Notes: generated by a model from the sequence alone, not told the origin. 64,000 nt of DNA from Bacillota bacterium (GCA_023442465.1 JAEZZQ010000043.1:255427-319426); one strand, 5' to 3'; positions 7,233-16,530 are shown, numbered from the stretch's first letter. Program-made: numbers and translations.

Positions 7233-8334
7233 TTTTTCTATGACCGAGCAGCATAACAAAGAGTGCAACAGAAAAAGAAATGACTCCTGCCACTGCAGCC
7301 TCTATTAAATTACCCGGATCCTTGTCGCTTTGAAATATCAAAATAGAGAACACCGTAGGGAACGCGTAGACGTATGTATGAATCGTCACAAGCCCCTGAT
7401 AAATTCCTCCTGCTGCTCCTCCTGCCACCGCCGCCAGCAAAGCGATCTTGTCCGTCAGGCAGATGCCGTATAAGACCGGCTCCGTAGTCCCCGTGAAGGT
7501 TACGGTAACCAGTACTGCCAGCACCGAACTTCTCTTCTCCTTTTCCTTGCTGTTTAACATCGTAACGAGAGTGACTGCCATAAGTGACATGGTAAGCATA
7601 AAATAACCGACCATAAAGCCGCTCTCTTCACCGAAGGCTCCTAAATTCTGAATGACCAGGCTGACGAACACCCAGTGAGCTCCTACCATAATCTGCAAAG
7701 GAGCAGTGGCACCGAATATCGCCCATGCAAGAACCGGGATGTTGACCTGAAGCCACGAGATTCCTGCAAGTGCGCCCTGGCTGACCACATCCACCAGAGG
7801 CCCTGCCACAAGCATTCCTGCAAGCGCCGTAATCAGTATGAGCAAAAAGCGCAGAAATATATCTCTAAGCACACCTTTTAGCCACTTTTCCAACGCCCTC
7901 TCAAAGACACTCATCAAATAAATCAAAACAATGATGGGAAATACCGTATAGGCATAAGTCATCCGATAGACCGGAATTCCCATGAAAAGCACGCTGTTTT
8001 CCTGCTCCATCAGCTTGATGAAGCTTGGAAGCAGCAGCGTTCCTGCCGCCGCCATGGCACTGACCACATCTGCCTCGAAGTGCTTCCCTGCCGTATAAGC
8101 CACGATGAGAGGAAGAAAATAAAAGGGGGCGCTGCTGATAGCTTCCAGAATCACCTTCGTATCCGGGAAGGCTTGTATCAGAGGTGTGTATCCCAGAAGC
8201 AAAACTCCCAGCTTCAGCAGCCCTCCTGCCACCAACACCGGTATCACGGGCAGCATGCAGGATGAAATATGGTATAGCATTCTATCTAAATAATTTTTCT
8301 TTTTCGTTTGTCCTTTATCTTTTTTCATAAGCAT
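7210..8334 (-). CDS. PTS EIIC-type membrane protein, orphan (glucose/sucrose superfamily)
   Basis: 374 residues with about ten membrane segments. The pattern fits PTS EIIC of the glucose superfamily: HISSCMLPVIPVLVAGGLLK at the N-terminus, and FTGTTEPVLYGI, the substrate-binding TEPxxYG motif, near residue 285. No fused EIIB or EIIA is present, and none lies next to it, so it would need partners encoded elsewhere or work in another mode. It overlaps the end of the TIM-like gene by 20 bp. The C-terminal residues SYSSVSG and the stop come from the inserted repeat at 7096-7232; without the insert the frame would end a few codons after HRK. Substrate is unknown, presumably that of the surrounding operon. 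Confidence 0.8.
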   Translation of the reverse strand: MLMKKDKGQTKKKNYLDRMLYHISSCMLPVIPVLVAGGLLKLGVLLLGYTPLIQAFPDTKVILEAISSAPFYFLPLIVAYTAGKHFEADVVSAMAAAGTLLLPSFIKLMEQENSVLFMGIPVYRMTYAYTVFPIIVLIYLMSVFERALEKWLKGVLRDIFLRFLLILITALAGMLVAGPLVDVVSQGALAGISWLQVNIPVLAWAIFGATAPLQIMVGAHWVFVSLVIQNLGAFGEESGFMVGYFMLTMSLMAVTLVTMLNSKEKEKRSSVLAVLVTVTFTGTTEPVLYGICLTDKIALLAAVAGGAAGGIYQGLVTIHTYVYAFPTVFSILIFQSDKDPGNLIEAAVAGVISFSVALFVMLLGHRKSYSSVSG

Positions 8335-9097
8335 TCATCGCCTGACGGATCAGTTTGTTGAAGTCATCCGCCTGCCATGCGGCACGTCCTGTAAAAAGTC
8401 CGTCGATGGATGGCTGGACGATCAGTGCCTCCGCATTTCCCGGATTTACGCTTCCACCGTATAAAACGGGAATCTCTGCGCTCTTTTCTCCGAATAGCTC
8501 TTCCAGACAGTTCTTAATCACCTTGTGCATCTCTTCGGCATACTCTGCCGAAGCCGGAATACCATTCACTCCGATGGACCATACCGGCTCGTAAGCCACC
8601 TTGATCTTGTCCGCCTGCTCTCTGGAAACGCCATGAAAGCCTACCTTGAGCTGGGTACGAAGGATCTCCGGGCTGATGCCGTATTCCTTTTCTTCCAAAG
8701 TCTCGCCGATACATAAAAGAGTATCGAATCCATGGGCCAATGAAGCCTTTACTTTAAGATTTTCTTCTCTGTCTTTTTCTCCGAATACATGCCGTCTCTC
8801 GGAATGACCGATCATGACCATATCCAGTGCCAGCTCCTTCAGCATGAGCGGAGAAATCTCTCCTGTAAACTGTCCCTGATCTTCCCAGCACATATTCTGC
8901 GCGCCAAGCTTGATAAAACTGCGATCTACGGAGGTGACAGCCGCGCTTAACGACGTATACGACGGGATGACAAAAAGCTCTATCTCATCCCTGCTTATAT
9001 CCTTCGTATTTTCCACCAGATTTTTAAGATATGATACCGTTTCTTCGATAGTCTTGTACATTTTTAAATTGGTTCCAAAATATAATTTCTTGTCCAT
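8315..9097 (-). CDS. Triosephosphate isomerase-like protein (candidate erythrulose-phosphate isomerase)
   Basis: 260 residues from the ATG at 9097 (AAGGGAG upstream; an ATG at 9121 is also possible). TIM-barrel catalytic residues are intact: Asn/Lys in GTNLKMYK, His in IGHSERR, Glu in YEPVWSIG, and the phosphate loop YGGSVNPGN. The N-terminal block is GTNLKM instead of the GNWKMN typical of glycolytic TpiA. This, and its place in a sugar operon beside an RpiB paralogue, recalls the TIM-like/RpiB-like pairs (EryH/EryI) that interconvert erythrulose phosphates in erythritol catabolism. A second triosephosphate isomerase supporting aldolase flux is the alternative. The fold and active site are seen; the substrate is inferred. 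Confidence 0.85.
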   Translation of the reverse strand: MDKKLYFGTNLKMYKTIEETVSYLKNLVENTKDISRDEIELFVIPSYTSLSAAVTSVDRSFIKLGAQNMCWEDQGQFTGEISPLMLKELALDMVMIGHSERRHVFGEKDREENLKVKASLAHGFDTLLCIGETLEEKEYGISPEILRTQLKVGFHGVSREQADKIKVAYEPVWSIGVNGIPASAEYAEEMHKVIKNCLEELFGEKSAEIPVLYGGSVNPGNAEALIVQPSIDGLFTGRAAWQADDFNKLIRQAMNAYEKR

Positions 9098-9135
9098 TTT
9101 GCAGTATTCTCCCTTCCTCATTCCTCTCCGGATCC

Positions 9136-9591
9136 TTATTTTCCAGCCAGATAGGACTGTTCTACTTCCATAATTCTATCCACCTTAGGCTTGGAGCCGC
9201 CGCCTGCAAAATCGCATTTCAGCCAGATATCTACCAGATACTTTGCCAATTCTACGCCTATGACACGTTCACCCATACACATAATCTGCGCGTCATTGCT
9301 CTTTCTGGAGCGTTCTGTGGAAAAGGGGTCATGACATACCGCAGCCCTGATACCGGGCACCTTATTTGCCGTAATCGCCATCCCGATTCCCGTACCGCAT
9401 ACGAGGATACCTCTTTCATATCTGCCGTCGGCCACCGCCTCGGCAACATCCTTTGCCACATCCGGGTAAAGTACTACTTCCCCTTTGTTTGCTCCGAAAT
9501 CGTCATATTGCACTCCCGTCTCTTCCAGGTGCTTCATAATCTCTACTTTCAAAGCATATGCCGCCTCATCGCATCCAATCGCTATTTTCAT
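9136..9591 (-). CDS. rpiB: RpiB/LacAB-family sugar-phosphate isomerase
   Basis: 151 residues from the ATG at 9591 (MKIAIGCDEA), preceded by AAGGAAGG. RpiB signatures are present: the catalytic Cys in VCGTGIGMAI, AVCHDPFSTERSR and NDAQ. Two positions differ from common ribose-5-phosphate isomerase B: the DH of DHAGxxLK is DE here (CDEAAYALK), and the RxHNNA block reads SRKSNDAQ. Such changes suggest another aldose/ketose phosphate, e.g. the tetrose step catalysed by EryI-type enzymes. It ends 38 bp before the TIM-like gene start, with the ABC transporter genes upstream. The assignment to a tetrose is inference from neighbours. Confidence 0.88.
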   Translation of the reverse strand: MKIAIGCDEAAYALKVEIMKHLEETGVQYDDFGANKGEVVLYPDVAKDVAEAVADGRYERGILVCGTGIGMAITANKVPGIRAAVCHDPFSTERSRKSNDAQIMCMGERVIGVELAKYLVDIWLKCDFAGGGSKPKVDRIMEVEQSYLAGK

Positions 9592-9723
9592 CTTCCATTT
9601 CCTTCCTTTTCTATTAAAATTTTCCCCTTCAAGAAACAAGAGGAGCCGGACTATCCATCCAAACTCCTCCCTTCATTACAAATTCAATATTTTAATCAGC
9701 ACTTTTCGGAAAATTATAATTTG

Positions 9724-10794
9724 TTATTTCAAATATTCATCTACGTTATCTTTCGTAACAAGCACGAAAGGAATAACCGGTGCGGAGTCATATTCTTCGC
9801 CATTGATCAAAGCTGTGATAACGTTGATAGCTGCAGCGATCTGACCAACGCCATCCTGAAGTACGGTAGCTCCTAAGTCGCCGTCTTTAACCATCTGTAA
9901 CGGGTTCTGGTTTCCATCTACACCTACGCAAATGATGTCGTTTCTGCCTGCATCGTTAGCTGCACGCTGTGCTGCGGAAGACATATCGTCATTGTCGCAG
10001 ATAACTGCTACTAATTCATCACCATACTGTGCAATAGCGTCTGTCGTAGCGTTTGCTGCCTTATCGCCTGACCACTGTGTATCGGGCTCGCCAACCATTT
10101 CGAACTCAGGATGTGCAGCCATAACTTCCGCAATACCTGCTCCACGGTCGATCTGTGCAGAGTTTCCAAGAATACCTGTGCAGTGGATATATTTTCCGCC
10201 GTCGGGAACATTCTTAACAACCCATTCGCCGAGCATCTTGCCTGCTTCTACGTCATTGGAACCGCAGTAAGCAATCGCTCTTGCATCTGTGCTGGTTGTC
10301 TTGGAGTTAACAACGATTACGTTAATACCCGCGTCTGCAAGCTTTGTTACTGCAGGGTCGGATGCTTCTGACTCAGCCGGAAGGACAATAACTGCATCAC
10401 AGCCTTTTGTAATACATTCGTCAGCACGGTCGATCTGCTTGTTAGGGTCTGTCTCACCATCGAGGATTCCAGTCCAGTCGTCGATAACGCCGTCACTCTT
10501 CATCTGGTTCAAAGTTTTTTCTGCATACTCATTAATAGGTGCGTGGAAAGGGTCTGTTAAGTTCTTGGAGATATATCCAACAATTACTTTTCCGTCGCCG
10601 TTTACATCAGCACCTGCAGCAACTTCTGCTACTGCATCTTCTGTTGTTGTTTCTGTCTCTGCTTCTGTCGTTTCCTCTGTTGTCGTTTCTGCCGGAGCTG
10701 CAGGCTCAGCAGTTTCTGTTTTGGTGCTGCCGCATGCCATCAGACCGAATGTCATTGTGATTGCCATTGTGATTGCTAATACTTTTTTCATCAT
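9724..10794 (-). CDS. Sugar ABC transporter substrate-binding lipoprotein (RbsB-like)
   Basis: 356 residues. Signal peptide with lipobox LMAC, then a Thr/Glu/Ala-rich linker (to about residue 62) that tethers the domain to the membrane. The rest is a Peripla_BP_4 fold: VIVGYISKNLTDPFH, GCDAVIVLPAE, IICVGVDGNQ and a C-terminal hinge. AGGAGG precedes the ATG. It follows the permease and ATPase genes with a 142-bp gap, a common arrangement for ribose-type importers where the binding protein needs higher expression. The ligand is likely a small sugar or polyol used by the adjacent enzymes. Confidence 0.92.
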   Translation of the reverse strand: MMKKVLAITMAITMTFGLMACGSTKTETAEPAAPAETTTEETTEAETETTTEDAVAEVAAGADVNGDGKVIVGYISKNLTDPFHAPINEYAEKTLNQMKSDGVIDDWTGILDGETDPNKQIDRADECITKGCDAVIVLPAESEASDPAVTKLADAGINVIVVNSKTTSTDARAIAYCGSNDVEAGKMLGEWVVKNVPDGGKYIHCTGILGNSAQIDRGAGIAEVMAAHPEFEMVGEPDTQWSGDKAANATTDAIAQYGDELVAVICDNDDMSSAAQRAANDAGRNDIICVGVDGNQNPLQMVKDGDLGATVLQDGVGQIAAAINVITALINGEEYDSAPVIPFVLVTKDNVDEYLK

Positions 10795-10936
10795 AATAAT
10801 TATTTCCTCCTTTTTCTTATGAATCCATCAGTGCTAATTAAATATTGTAATACTTTCGGGTATTGTATTTTCTATTATAGAGATACCTAAAAGTTATCAC
10901 CTGGGTTGATTTTTCGTGTCGGTAAAATGTTACCCT

Positions 10937-11911
10937 TTATCGGTTCCTTTTATTCATTACCATATCGAGCAGTACGGCACCAATGATAACGCAGCCCTTT
11001 ACAATCGATTGATAATAGGAAGACACGCCGATCAGGTTCATGCCGTTGTAGATAAAGCCGATGATGAAGATACCCATAAGTACTCCGGGAACCGTCGCAA
11101 TACCACCTGCGAAGGATGTACCTCCAAGTACGCAGGCCGCAACCGCGTCCGTCTCATAACCTACACCGATATTGGATTGCGCCGAGCCCGTCTTTGCGGT
11201 AAAAATAATCGCCGCAACGCCTGCCAAAAATCCACTGACCGTATATACACCGACTTTCGTCCAGAACTCGCTGACGCCGGAAGCGATTGCAGCGTTTACG
11301 TTGCCGCCTACCGCGAAGATGTAACGTCCGAACTTGGTCCAGTGAAGCAAAAGATACATAATGATCGTAATTACAATTAATATAACGATTGGAATCGGCA
11401 TTCCTAAAAACTTATTGGAGTAAATGCCTTTAAAAGCTTCGCTCGTAAGAGAAATCGCCTTACCGCCGCTGATAACCTGAGACAATCCACGGATAATGAG
11501 CTGTGTGGATAAGGTTACAACGAAGGGGAACATGTTAAACTTAGCGATTAAAAAGCCGTTCAAAAATCCGAAGAAGGTGGCTACTAAAAGTGCGACCCCG
11601 CATGCAGTCCAAACGTTCATTCCGCTGTTGGTAATCGTAACGCCAAGCACGCAGCTCGTCAGAGCTAATTGGGCGCCGACTGCCAGGTCGATACCGCCGG
11701 TAGTGATCGCAAGACACATACCATAGGAAATCATACCGTTAATGGCTACCTGAGTAGCTACATTCATAAAGTTCTTGGAAGTGGCGAATGTCGGCTCCAT
11801 AATACCGATCACCACCATCATCAGAAGCAGAACGAGACCGATTCCGTATTTTCCCATGAACATTCTTAAATTATCGTTATTCATACTCTTTACTTTGATT
11901 TTTCCTGTCAT
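10937..11911 (-). CDS. Sugar ABC transporter permease (RbsC-like)
   Basis: 324-residue hydrophobic protein of the BPD_transp_2 family with eight or more membrane segments. Family blocks include GGIDLAVGAQLAL near residue 70, VGGNVNAAIASGV near 200 and ACVLGGTSFAGG near 265. It would form a homodimeric channel with the ATPase upstream and the binding protein downstream. AGGAGG lies 7 bp before the ATG. The spacing to the ATPase gene is 14 bp, so translation is likely coupled. Confidence 0.93.
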   Translation of the reverse strand: MTGKIKVKSMNNDNLRMFMGKYGIGLVLLLMMVVIGIMEPTFATSKNFMNVATQVAINGMISYGMCLAITTGGIDLAVGAQLALTSCVLGVTITNSGMNVWTACGVALLVATFFGFLNGFLIAKFNMFPFVVTLSTQLIIRGLSQVISGGKAISLTSEAFKGIYSNKFLGMPIPIVILIVITIIMYLLLHWTKFGRYIFAVGGNVNAAIASGVSEFWTKVGVYTVSGFLAGVAAIIFTAKTGSAQSNIGVGYETDAVAACVLGGTSFAGGIATVPGVLMGIFIIGFIYNGMNLIGVSSYYQSIVKGCVIIGAVLLDMVMNKRNR

Positions 11912-11925
11912 TTTTCTATCCTCCT

Positions 11926-13449
11926 CTATTTACCGCCGAAAGCCTTGGCTAAAATAACTTCTTCCGTTGCTGATGAACTTAAGATTTCCTCTCTGGTAAC
12001 CTCTCCGTTTATCGTTCCTTCATGATAAATAAGGATGCGATCACTCATACCCATAATTTCAGGCAATTCTGAAGAAATCATTATAACGGCCATACCTTTG
12101 GCAGCAAACTGGCACATAAGAGAATGGATTTCCGATTTCGCTCCGACATCCACACCTCTGGTAGGCTCATCCAAAATAAGAAGTTTCGGATTCGCCATAA
12201 TCCATTTCGCAATTACTACCTTCTGCTGGTTTCCACCGCTTAGTGAAAAGGCGTCATGTTCTATGCTGGCTGCTTTTACGGTGAGCTGCTTCGCCACTTC
12301 TTCGCATTCCTTCATCTCCCGCCTTTGATTGATCAAAAGGCCTTTCTGCTTTTGAGGCAGATTCGGCAGGGAAATGTTTTCCCTCAGAGAACGCAGCAGA
12401 CATAATCCGTAATTCTTTCTATCCTCATTTACCATACAAATTCCTTTGTTAATGGCTGCGCGAGGATTCTTATTTTTGATTTCCTTGCCTTCCAGATACA
12501 TCTTACCGCTTTCTATGGGGTCAAGTCCGAATATCGCTCTCATCGTCTCGCTTCGCCCTGAGCCTACTAAGCCCGAAATCCCCACTATTTCGCCTGCACG
12601 TACCTCGAAGTTAATATCCTTAAAGCCTTTTCCGCTCAAGTTTTCCGCTTTAAATACGACATCGCCGATCTTGCAGTCCACCTTCGGAAATACGTTCTCC
12701 ACCTTACGTCCTACCATCTTAGAAATCAGTTCATCTCTGGATATTTCAGCCAGAGGAGCGGATGTAATAAACATTCCGTCCCGGAATACCGATACGGTAT
12801 CACATATCTTGAAAATTTCTTCCATACGGTGTGAAATGTAGATGATCGCCACACCCTTCGCCTTCAGTTCCCTGATAACGCGGAACAGGTGATCTGTCTC
12901 TTCGCTGTCCAAAGAGGATGTAGGTTCGTCCATAATAATCATTCTCGCATCCGAGGACACCGCTTTAATGATTTCCACCATCTGAACCTGTGCCAGCGTC
13001 AATTCCTTAATCAATGTCTTAGGCCCGTAAGGGAAATCGAACTGCTTTAATATTTCTCCTGCTCTTTCGTTTTGCTTTTTCTTATTGAGAAAAAACTTAC
13101 CCACCGTATCTTCCCTCTTAAGGAAGATGCTGTCTGCGATGGATAGATGCGGTTCCGGATTCAATTCCTGATGAATCATCGCGATTCCGGCATTAATAGC
13201 ATCTACCGGCCCTTTCACCTGATAGGGCTGTCCTTCAAAGATGATTTCCCCTTTGTCCTGCTTATGAAGACCGATTACAATTTTCATCAGCGTAGATTTG
13301 CCGGCACCGTTTTCTCCCATCAGAGCATGTACCTCGCCTGGTTTCACGTACAGCTGAACATCTTTAAGTGCCTGTGTTCCTCCGAACGCCTTGCTGATAC
13401 CTTCGCATTGTAAAATATACTCATTCTTACCGTCTGTGTTCTTTTCCAA
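11926..13449 (-). CDS. Sugar ABC transporter ATPase (RbsA/XylG-like, two ABC domains)
   Basis: 507 residues. The start is taken as TTG at 13449 because GGAGGTG ends 6 bp before it; an ATG 15 bp upstream lies at the Shine-Dalgarno sequence itself. Domain 1 has Walker A GENGAGKST and Walker B IIMDEPTSSL. Domain 2 has the degenerate Walker A SGLVGSGRSE, signature SLSGGNQQKV and Walker B LILDEPTRGVDVG. This is the standard layout of ribose/xylose importers. It begins about 20 bp after the FGGY kinase stop. Confidence 0.93.
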   Translation of the reverse strand: MEKNTDGKNEYILQCEGISKAFGGTQALKDVQLYVKPGEVHALMGENGAGKSTLMKIVIGLHKQDKGEIIFEGQPYQVKGPVDAINAGIAMIHQELNPEPHLSIADSIFLKREDTVGKFFLNKKKQNERAGEILKQFDFPYGPKTLIKELTLAQVQMVEIIKAVSSDARMIIMDEPTSSLDSEETDHLFRVIRELKAKGVAIIYISHRMEEIFKICDTVSVFRDGMFITSAPLAEISRDELISKMVGRKVENVFPKVDCKIGDVVFKAENLSGKGFKDINFEVRAGEIVGISGLVGSGRSETMRAIFGLDPIESGKMYLEGKEIKNKNPRAAINKGICMVNEDRKNYGLCLLRSLRENISLPNLPQKQKGLLINQRREMKECEEVAKQLTVKAASIEHDAFSLSGGNQQKVVIAKWIMANPKLLILDEPTRGVDVGAKSEIHSLMCQFAAKGMAVIMISSELPEIMGMSDRILIYHEGTINGEVTREEILSSSATEEVILAKAFGGK

Positions 13450-13467
13450 CGCTTTCACCTCCATTTT

Positions 13468-14997
13468 TCATTCAAACAAATTTTCTTTTTCAATTTTTCT
13501 CCCCAGCAGAGTGACCTGTTCTAATACATGGCCGCCCGCCTTATATATCTCTTTGAACAATCCGTAATATTCCTCATAAATACGGTGTCTGGCAACGTCT
13601 GGGATTATCTCCATATCTTTGTATCGAACGGTGTTTTTACACCCTTCCTCTATATCCTTAAAGATCCCGGCTCCTACTCCTGCCGCAATCGCTGCTCCTA
13701 AGCTGGCTTGTTCCTCAGTTTCCATTACCCTTAAGGGTATGTTATAGATATCTGCTTGCATCTGTAACCACGGAGCGCTTCTCGCGCCTCCTCCTGATGC
13801 TACCATGTAGTCCTTGGTCTTAAGCCCCAGTTCGCCGCACAGCTCGATACACTGCATCAGCGCATAGGAAACGCCTTCCATCACAGCCCTCGTCAGTTCT
13901 ATCGGCCCCGTATTGATATTTACTCCTACGAATTCGCCGCTGATATCGGGATTCAAGTGAGGAGTCCTCTCTCCGTTTAAATAAGGAAGGAATATGACAC
14001 CGTTGCTTCCCGGAACTACCCTGCTTACTGCTTCATCTATTTTCTTGTAATCCGTCTGTCCTAACAGCTTATTGCACCATTTTAAGGAGATTCCTGCATT
14101 CATGATAGCTCCCATGGTAATCCATCTGCCTTTTTTATAACCGCAGAAGGTATTGGTGGAAAGCTTAGGGTTCAAAATCGGTATATCGCTTTGGAAAGAC
14201 ACTTGTCCGCTTGTTCCTATGTTTACGGAGGAACCTCCTGCGAATGTAATACCGTTTCCGATTCCCTGCATTACCTGATCTCCGCCGCCTGCAGCAACTA
14301 TCGTTTTCACGGACAGTCCTGTTTGCCTTGAAGCTTCCTCACTAACTCTCCCCATCGCTTCATCGGTATTAAAGCAAGGAGGAAAAATCTCTATCGGAAC
14401 AGAAAAAATACCCAAAATCTCCTTCGACCAGCTTCCGTTTTTAATATCAAAAGCGAGTGTCGCAGAGGCATCCGAATAATCGGAAGTAATTTCACCAGTA
14501 AGTCTATATTTTATATAATCCTTGGGGAGGCACACGTGGCGCACCCGTTTATAATTCTCAGGCTCGTTTTCCCTTACCCACAATAGGGAGGGGAGCAGAA
14601 ATCCAGAATAAATCGGATTCATGACAAGTTCTTTCAGCCTTGTGTCTCCCAGAGTCTCCTTCATGTATTTCACCTGCTTGGAGGATCTGGCATCACAATG
14701 AAGGATGGCAGGCCGTATGACTTCCTTCTTCTCGTCCAGCATGACGGCTCCGTGCATCTGTCCTGAAAAGCTCACTCCCGCAATTTCCTCCGGTTTTACA
14801 CCGCTTTTTGGAAGGGCTTCCCTTATAGCCGAAACACAGGCTTCCCACCATTGTCTGGGGTCGTGCTCCGCATATCCGTTATAAGGAGAGGCGAATTGGT
14901 AATCTCTAGCGCAGACTGCTTTTACCACACCATTTTCATCTATGATCAATACTTTCAGGCTGGAGGTTCCTAAATCAATTCCCATTAAATATGACAT
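13468..14997 (-). CDS. FGGY-family carbohydrate kinase (xylulokinase-like)
   Basis: 509 residues with both FGGY actin-like domains. N-terminal phosphate loop MGIDLGTSSLKVLI, FSGQMHG near residue 80, SDYSDASAT near 170, the catalytic region AAGGGDQVMQGIGNG near 240, and the signature VMEGVSYALMQCIEL with ASGGGARSAPW. The closest pattern is xylulokinase, but FGGY kinases cover pentuloses, polyols and tetritols, so the substrate is open. GAGGAGG precedes the ATG. It sits between the ADP-kinase-like gene and the ABC ATPase in the same operon. Confidence 0.88.
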   Translation of the reverse strand: MSYLMGIDLGTSSLKVLIIDENGVVKAVCARDYQFASPYNGYAEHDPRQWWEACVSAIREALPKSGVKPEEIAGVSFSGQMHGAVMLDEKKEVIRPAILHCDARSSKQVKYMKETLGDTRLKELVMNPIYSGFLLPSLLWVRENEPENYKRVRHVCLPKDYIKYRLTGEITSDYSDASATLAFDIKNGSWSKEILGIFSVPIEIFPPCFNTDEAMGRVSEEASRQTGLSVKTIVAAGGGDQVMQGIGNGITFAGGSSVNIGTSGQVSFQSDIPILNPKLSTNTFCGYKKGRWITMGAIMNAGISLKWCNKLLGQTDYKKIDEAVSRVVPGSNGVIFLPYLNGERTPHLNPDISGEFVGVNINTGPIELTRAVMEGVSYALMQCIELCGELGLKTKDYMVASGGGARSAPWLQMQADIYNIPLRVMETEEQASLGAAIAAGVGAGIFKDIEEGCKNTVRYKDMEIIPDVARHRIYEEYYGLFKEIYKAGGHVLEQVTLLGRKIEKENLFE

Positions 14998-15026
14998 TGT
15001 ACATTCCTCCTCACCGTTTCTATTTC

Positions 15027-15053
15027 GTTACTGTTCACTCCGTTCACAGTAAC
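15027..15053. repeat. Short hairpin form of the GTTACTGTT repeat
   Basis: 27-bp unit GTTACTGT-TCACTCCGTTC-ACAGTAAC, matching the end module of the longer elements at 39342, 40726 and 42521. The flanks TCTATTTC and TTTATTTC agree at 7 of 8 positions, like the 8-bp duplications of the full copies. It sits in the 57-bp gap between two operon genes and may form an RNA hairpin there. Confidence 0.65.
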
Positions 15054-15054
15054 T

Positions 15055-16380
15055 TTATTTCTTTTGGATAAAGCAGGTGTGTACGCCTGCGGTAAACGTA
15101 TCGCCCAAGCCTATGGTATACTTGGGGTGCTCCAGGTATCTGGAAGGAACCACCTTGATCATACGCTTCGTATCCTGCTTACCTGCTGCTTCGGCGAATT
15201 GAAGTCCTCTTTCGCTGAGAGCCAGCAAGAGAGTCTCCTCGCATTCCACAGGATTCCCGTATCTGCCTATTCTTGCTCTCGTAGCCGACATGATATTTCC
15301 CATGGTCAGCCCTCGTTCGATATCCACACCCTTAATCTCCTCGCCGTAATACATGGCATAATCTTTCGTATGGAGAACAATTCCCTTGACCGGATACTTG
15401 GAAAGAAGTACTTCCAAGCCTTTTAACACGTCCTCTATGGTCTCGATGTCTATTTCGTATCCGAAGCGCTTTGCCTGCTGCTCCAGCTCTTCTTCATTCA
15501 TTCCGATGATATGGGCATATCTTCCGAATGTATCCGAGGCCTGCTCTTTCACCTTAGGGTTCATATAGAAAGCACCTTCGAAATATATCACCGTCTCCGG
15601 ATGCTTCTTACGCATCGTCTCCAAATGAGGGGTAAGCTCCTGCAGACGCTCCTCCATGATTCCGGAATCTATGATTGCATCAAAACCGGATATTAAATAG
15701 GAAGAAGGTGACTTATCCTCTTTGTTCCAATAATCCAGGAATTCTTTTTTAATAGGAACTTTCTTGTGTACTGTATCGTAGAAAAGTATCAAACGGTTGG
15801 ACAGCGGTATTTCTATTTCCCTTCCCAGAACCCGTATCCTATCGCCCTTGTTAAATTGGAGAATAAAATGATACACCGGTTCCTCCATGGACGTCCCTTT
15901 TATAATAGGTACTTTTTCATCTCCTTCGATGATCGTCGTTCCTTCGTGATCCATCATCTCCGATACTTTCCTGCACGCATCTGTCAAATGAACGGTAACA
16001 GGGAATCCCATCGTTCCTATGGCCGCAGCCGCTTGTGCACAAGTGCCTCCCAATGCAAATTCGGATACAAACATTTCCTTCAGGTAATCGCACACCGAGA
16101 TATCCGTAATATCGAAGTTACCGCCAAGTCCCTGCATCAGATAAAAGCTGCTGATACGTGCAAAGTCTTCTAACGTATTCATAACGTCGCCTTCCTTGAC
16201 GTAAGGCTCTTCTATTAAATAGGTATCCAATATTTCATTGTATATTTTTGAATCCCAGACCAACACCACATCCAAATTGCTTGTATATGCGAATACAGGC
16301 GCCTTTCCCTCTTTTTTGCTGTATGCAGCAAGAGAAGTGCTTTCTTCGAGGTATTGTCGGTATTTATCTACATATGACAT
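15055..16380 (-). CDS. ADP-dependent phosphofructokinase/glucokinase-family protein
   Basis: 441 residues, the length of archaeal ADP-dependent sugar kinases (PF04587). Near the C-terminus it has TIGLGDTFTAG, matching the xGxGD catalytic motif of the ribokinase superfamily and close to the GLGDTISxA of ADP-PFK/GK. Other blocks are FALGGTCAQAAAAIG (near residue 110), IGMNEEELEQ (near 310) and GIVLHTKDYAMYYG (near 350). The family is mainly archaeal, with some bacterial members in sugar operons. Its promoter and a 36-bp palindrome lie just upstream (16501-16566). The phosphorylated sugar is unknown; the large substrate-binding lid is present. Confidence 0.7.
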   Translation of the reverse strand: MSYVDKYRQYLEESTSLAAYSKKEGKAPVFAYTSNLDVVLVWDSKIYNEILDTYLIEEPYVKEGDVMNTLEDFARISSFYLMQGLGGNFDITDISVCDYLKEMFVSEFALGGTCAQAAAAIGTMGFPVTVHLTDACRKVSEMMDHEGTTIIEGDEKVPIIKGTSMEEPVYHFILQFNKGDRIRVLGREIEIPLSNRLILFYDTVHKKVPIKKEFLDYWNKEDKSPSSYLISGFDAIIDSGIMEERLQELTPHLETMRKKHPETVIYFEGAFYMNPKVKEQASDTFGRYAHIIGMNEEELEQQAKRFGYEIDIETIEDVLKGLEVLLSKYPVKGIVLHTKDYAMYYGEEIKGVDIERGLTMGNIMSATRARIGRYGNPVECEETLLLALSERGLQFAEAAGKQDTKRMIKVVPSRYLEHPKYTIGLGDTFTAGVHTCFIQKK

Positions 16381-16500
16381 CTTTTAAACACATCCTTCTA
16401 CCTGATAATTCTTTACCGTCCGGACGGAATATATACTGCTTTTTCCGCTCCATTTTCCATGTCATTTTTTGCGTTTCACTTTTATTAAGAATTTAATAGA

Positions 16501-16529
16501 AGTATACATATAATCCAGGGTTTTGTCAA
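16501..16529 (-). promoter_or_regulatory. Internal sigma-A-type promoter of the sugar operon
   Basis: On the minus strand TTGACA (16529-16524) and TATACT (16506-16501) are separated by exactly 17 bp. It would start transcription near 16494, about 115 nt before the ADP-kinase-like gene, and drive the transporter and isomerase part of the cluster separately from aldolase-DhaK-DhaL. Confidence 0.75.
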
Positions 16530-16530
16530 T

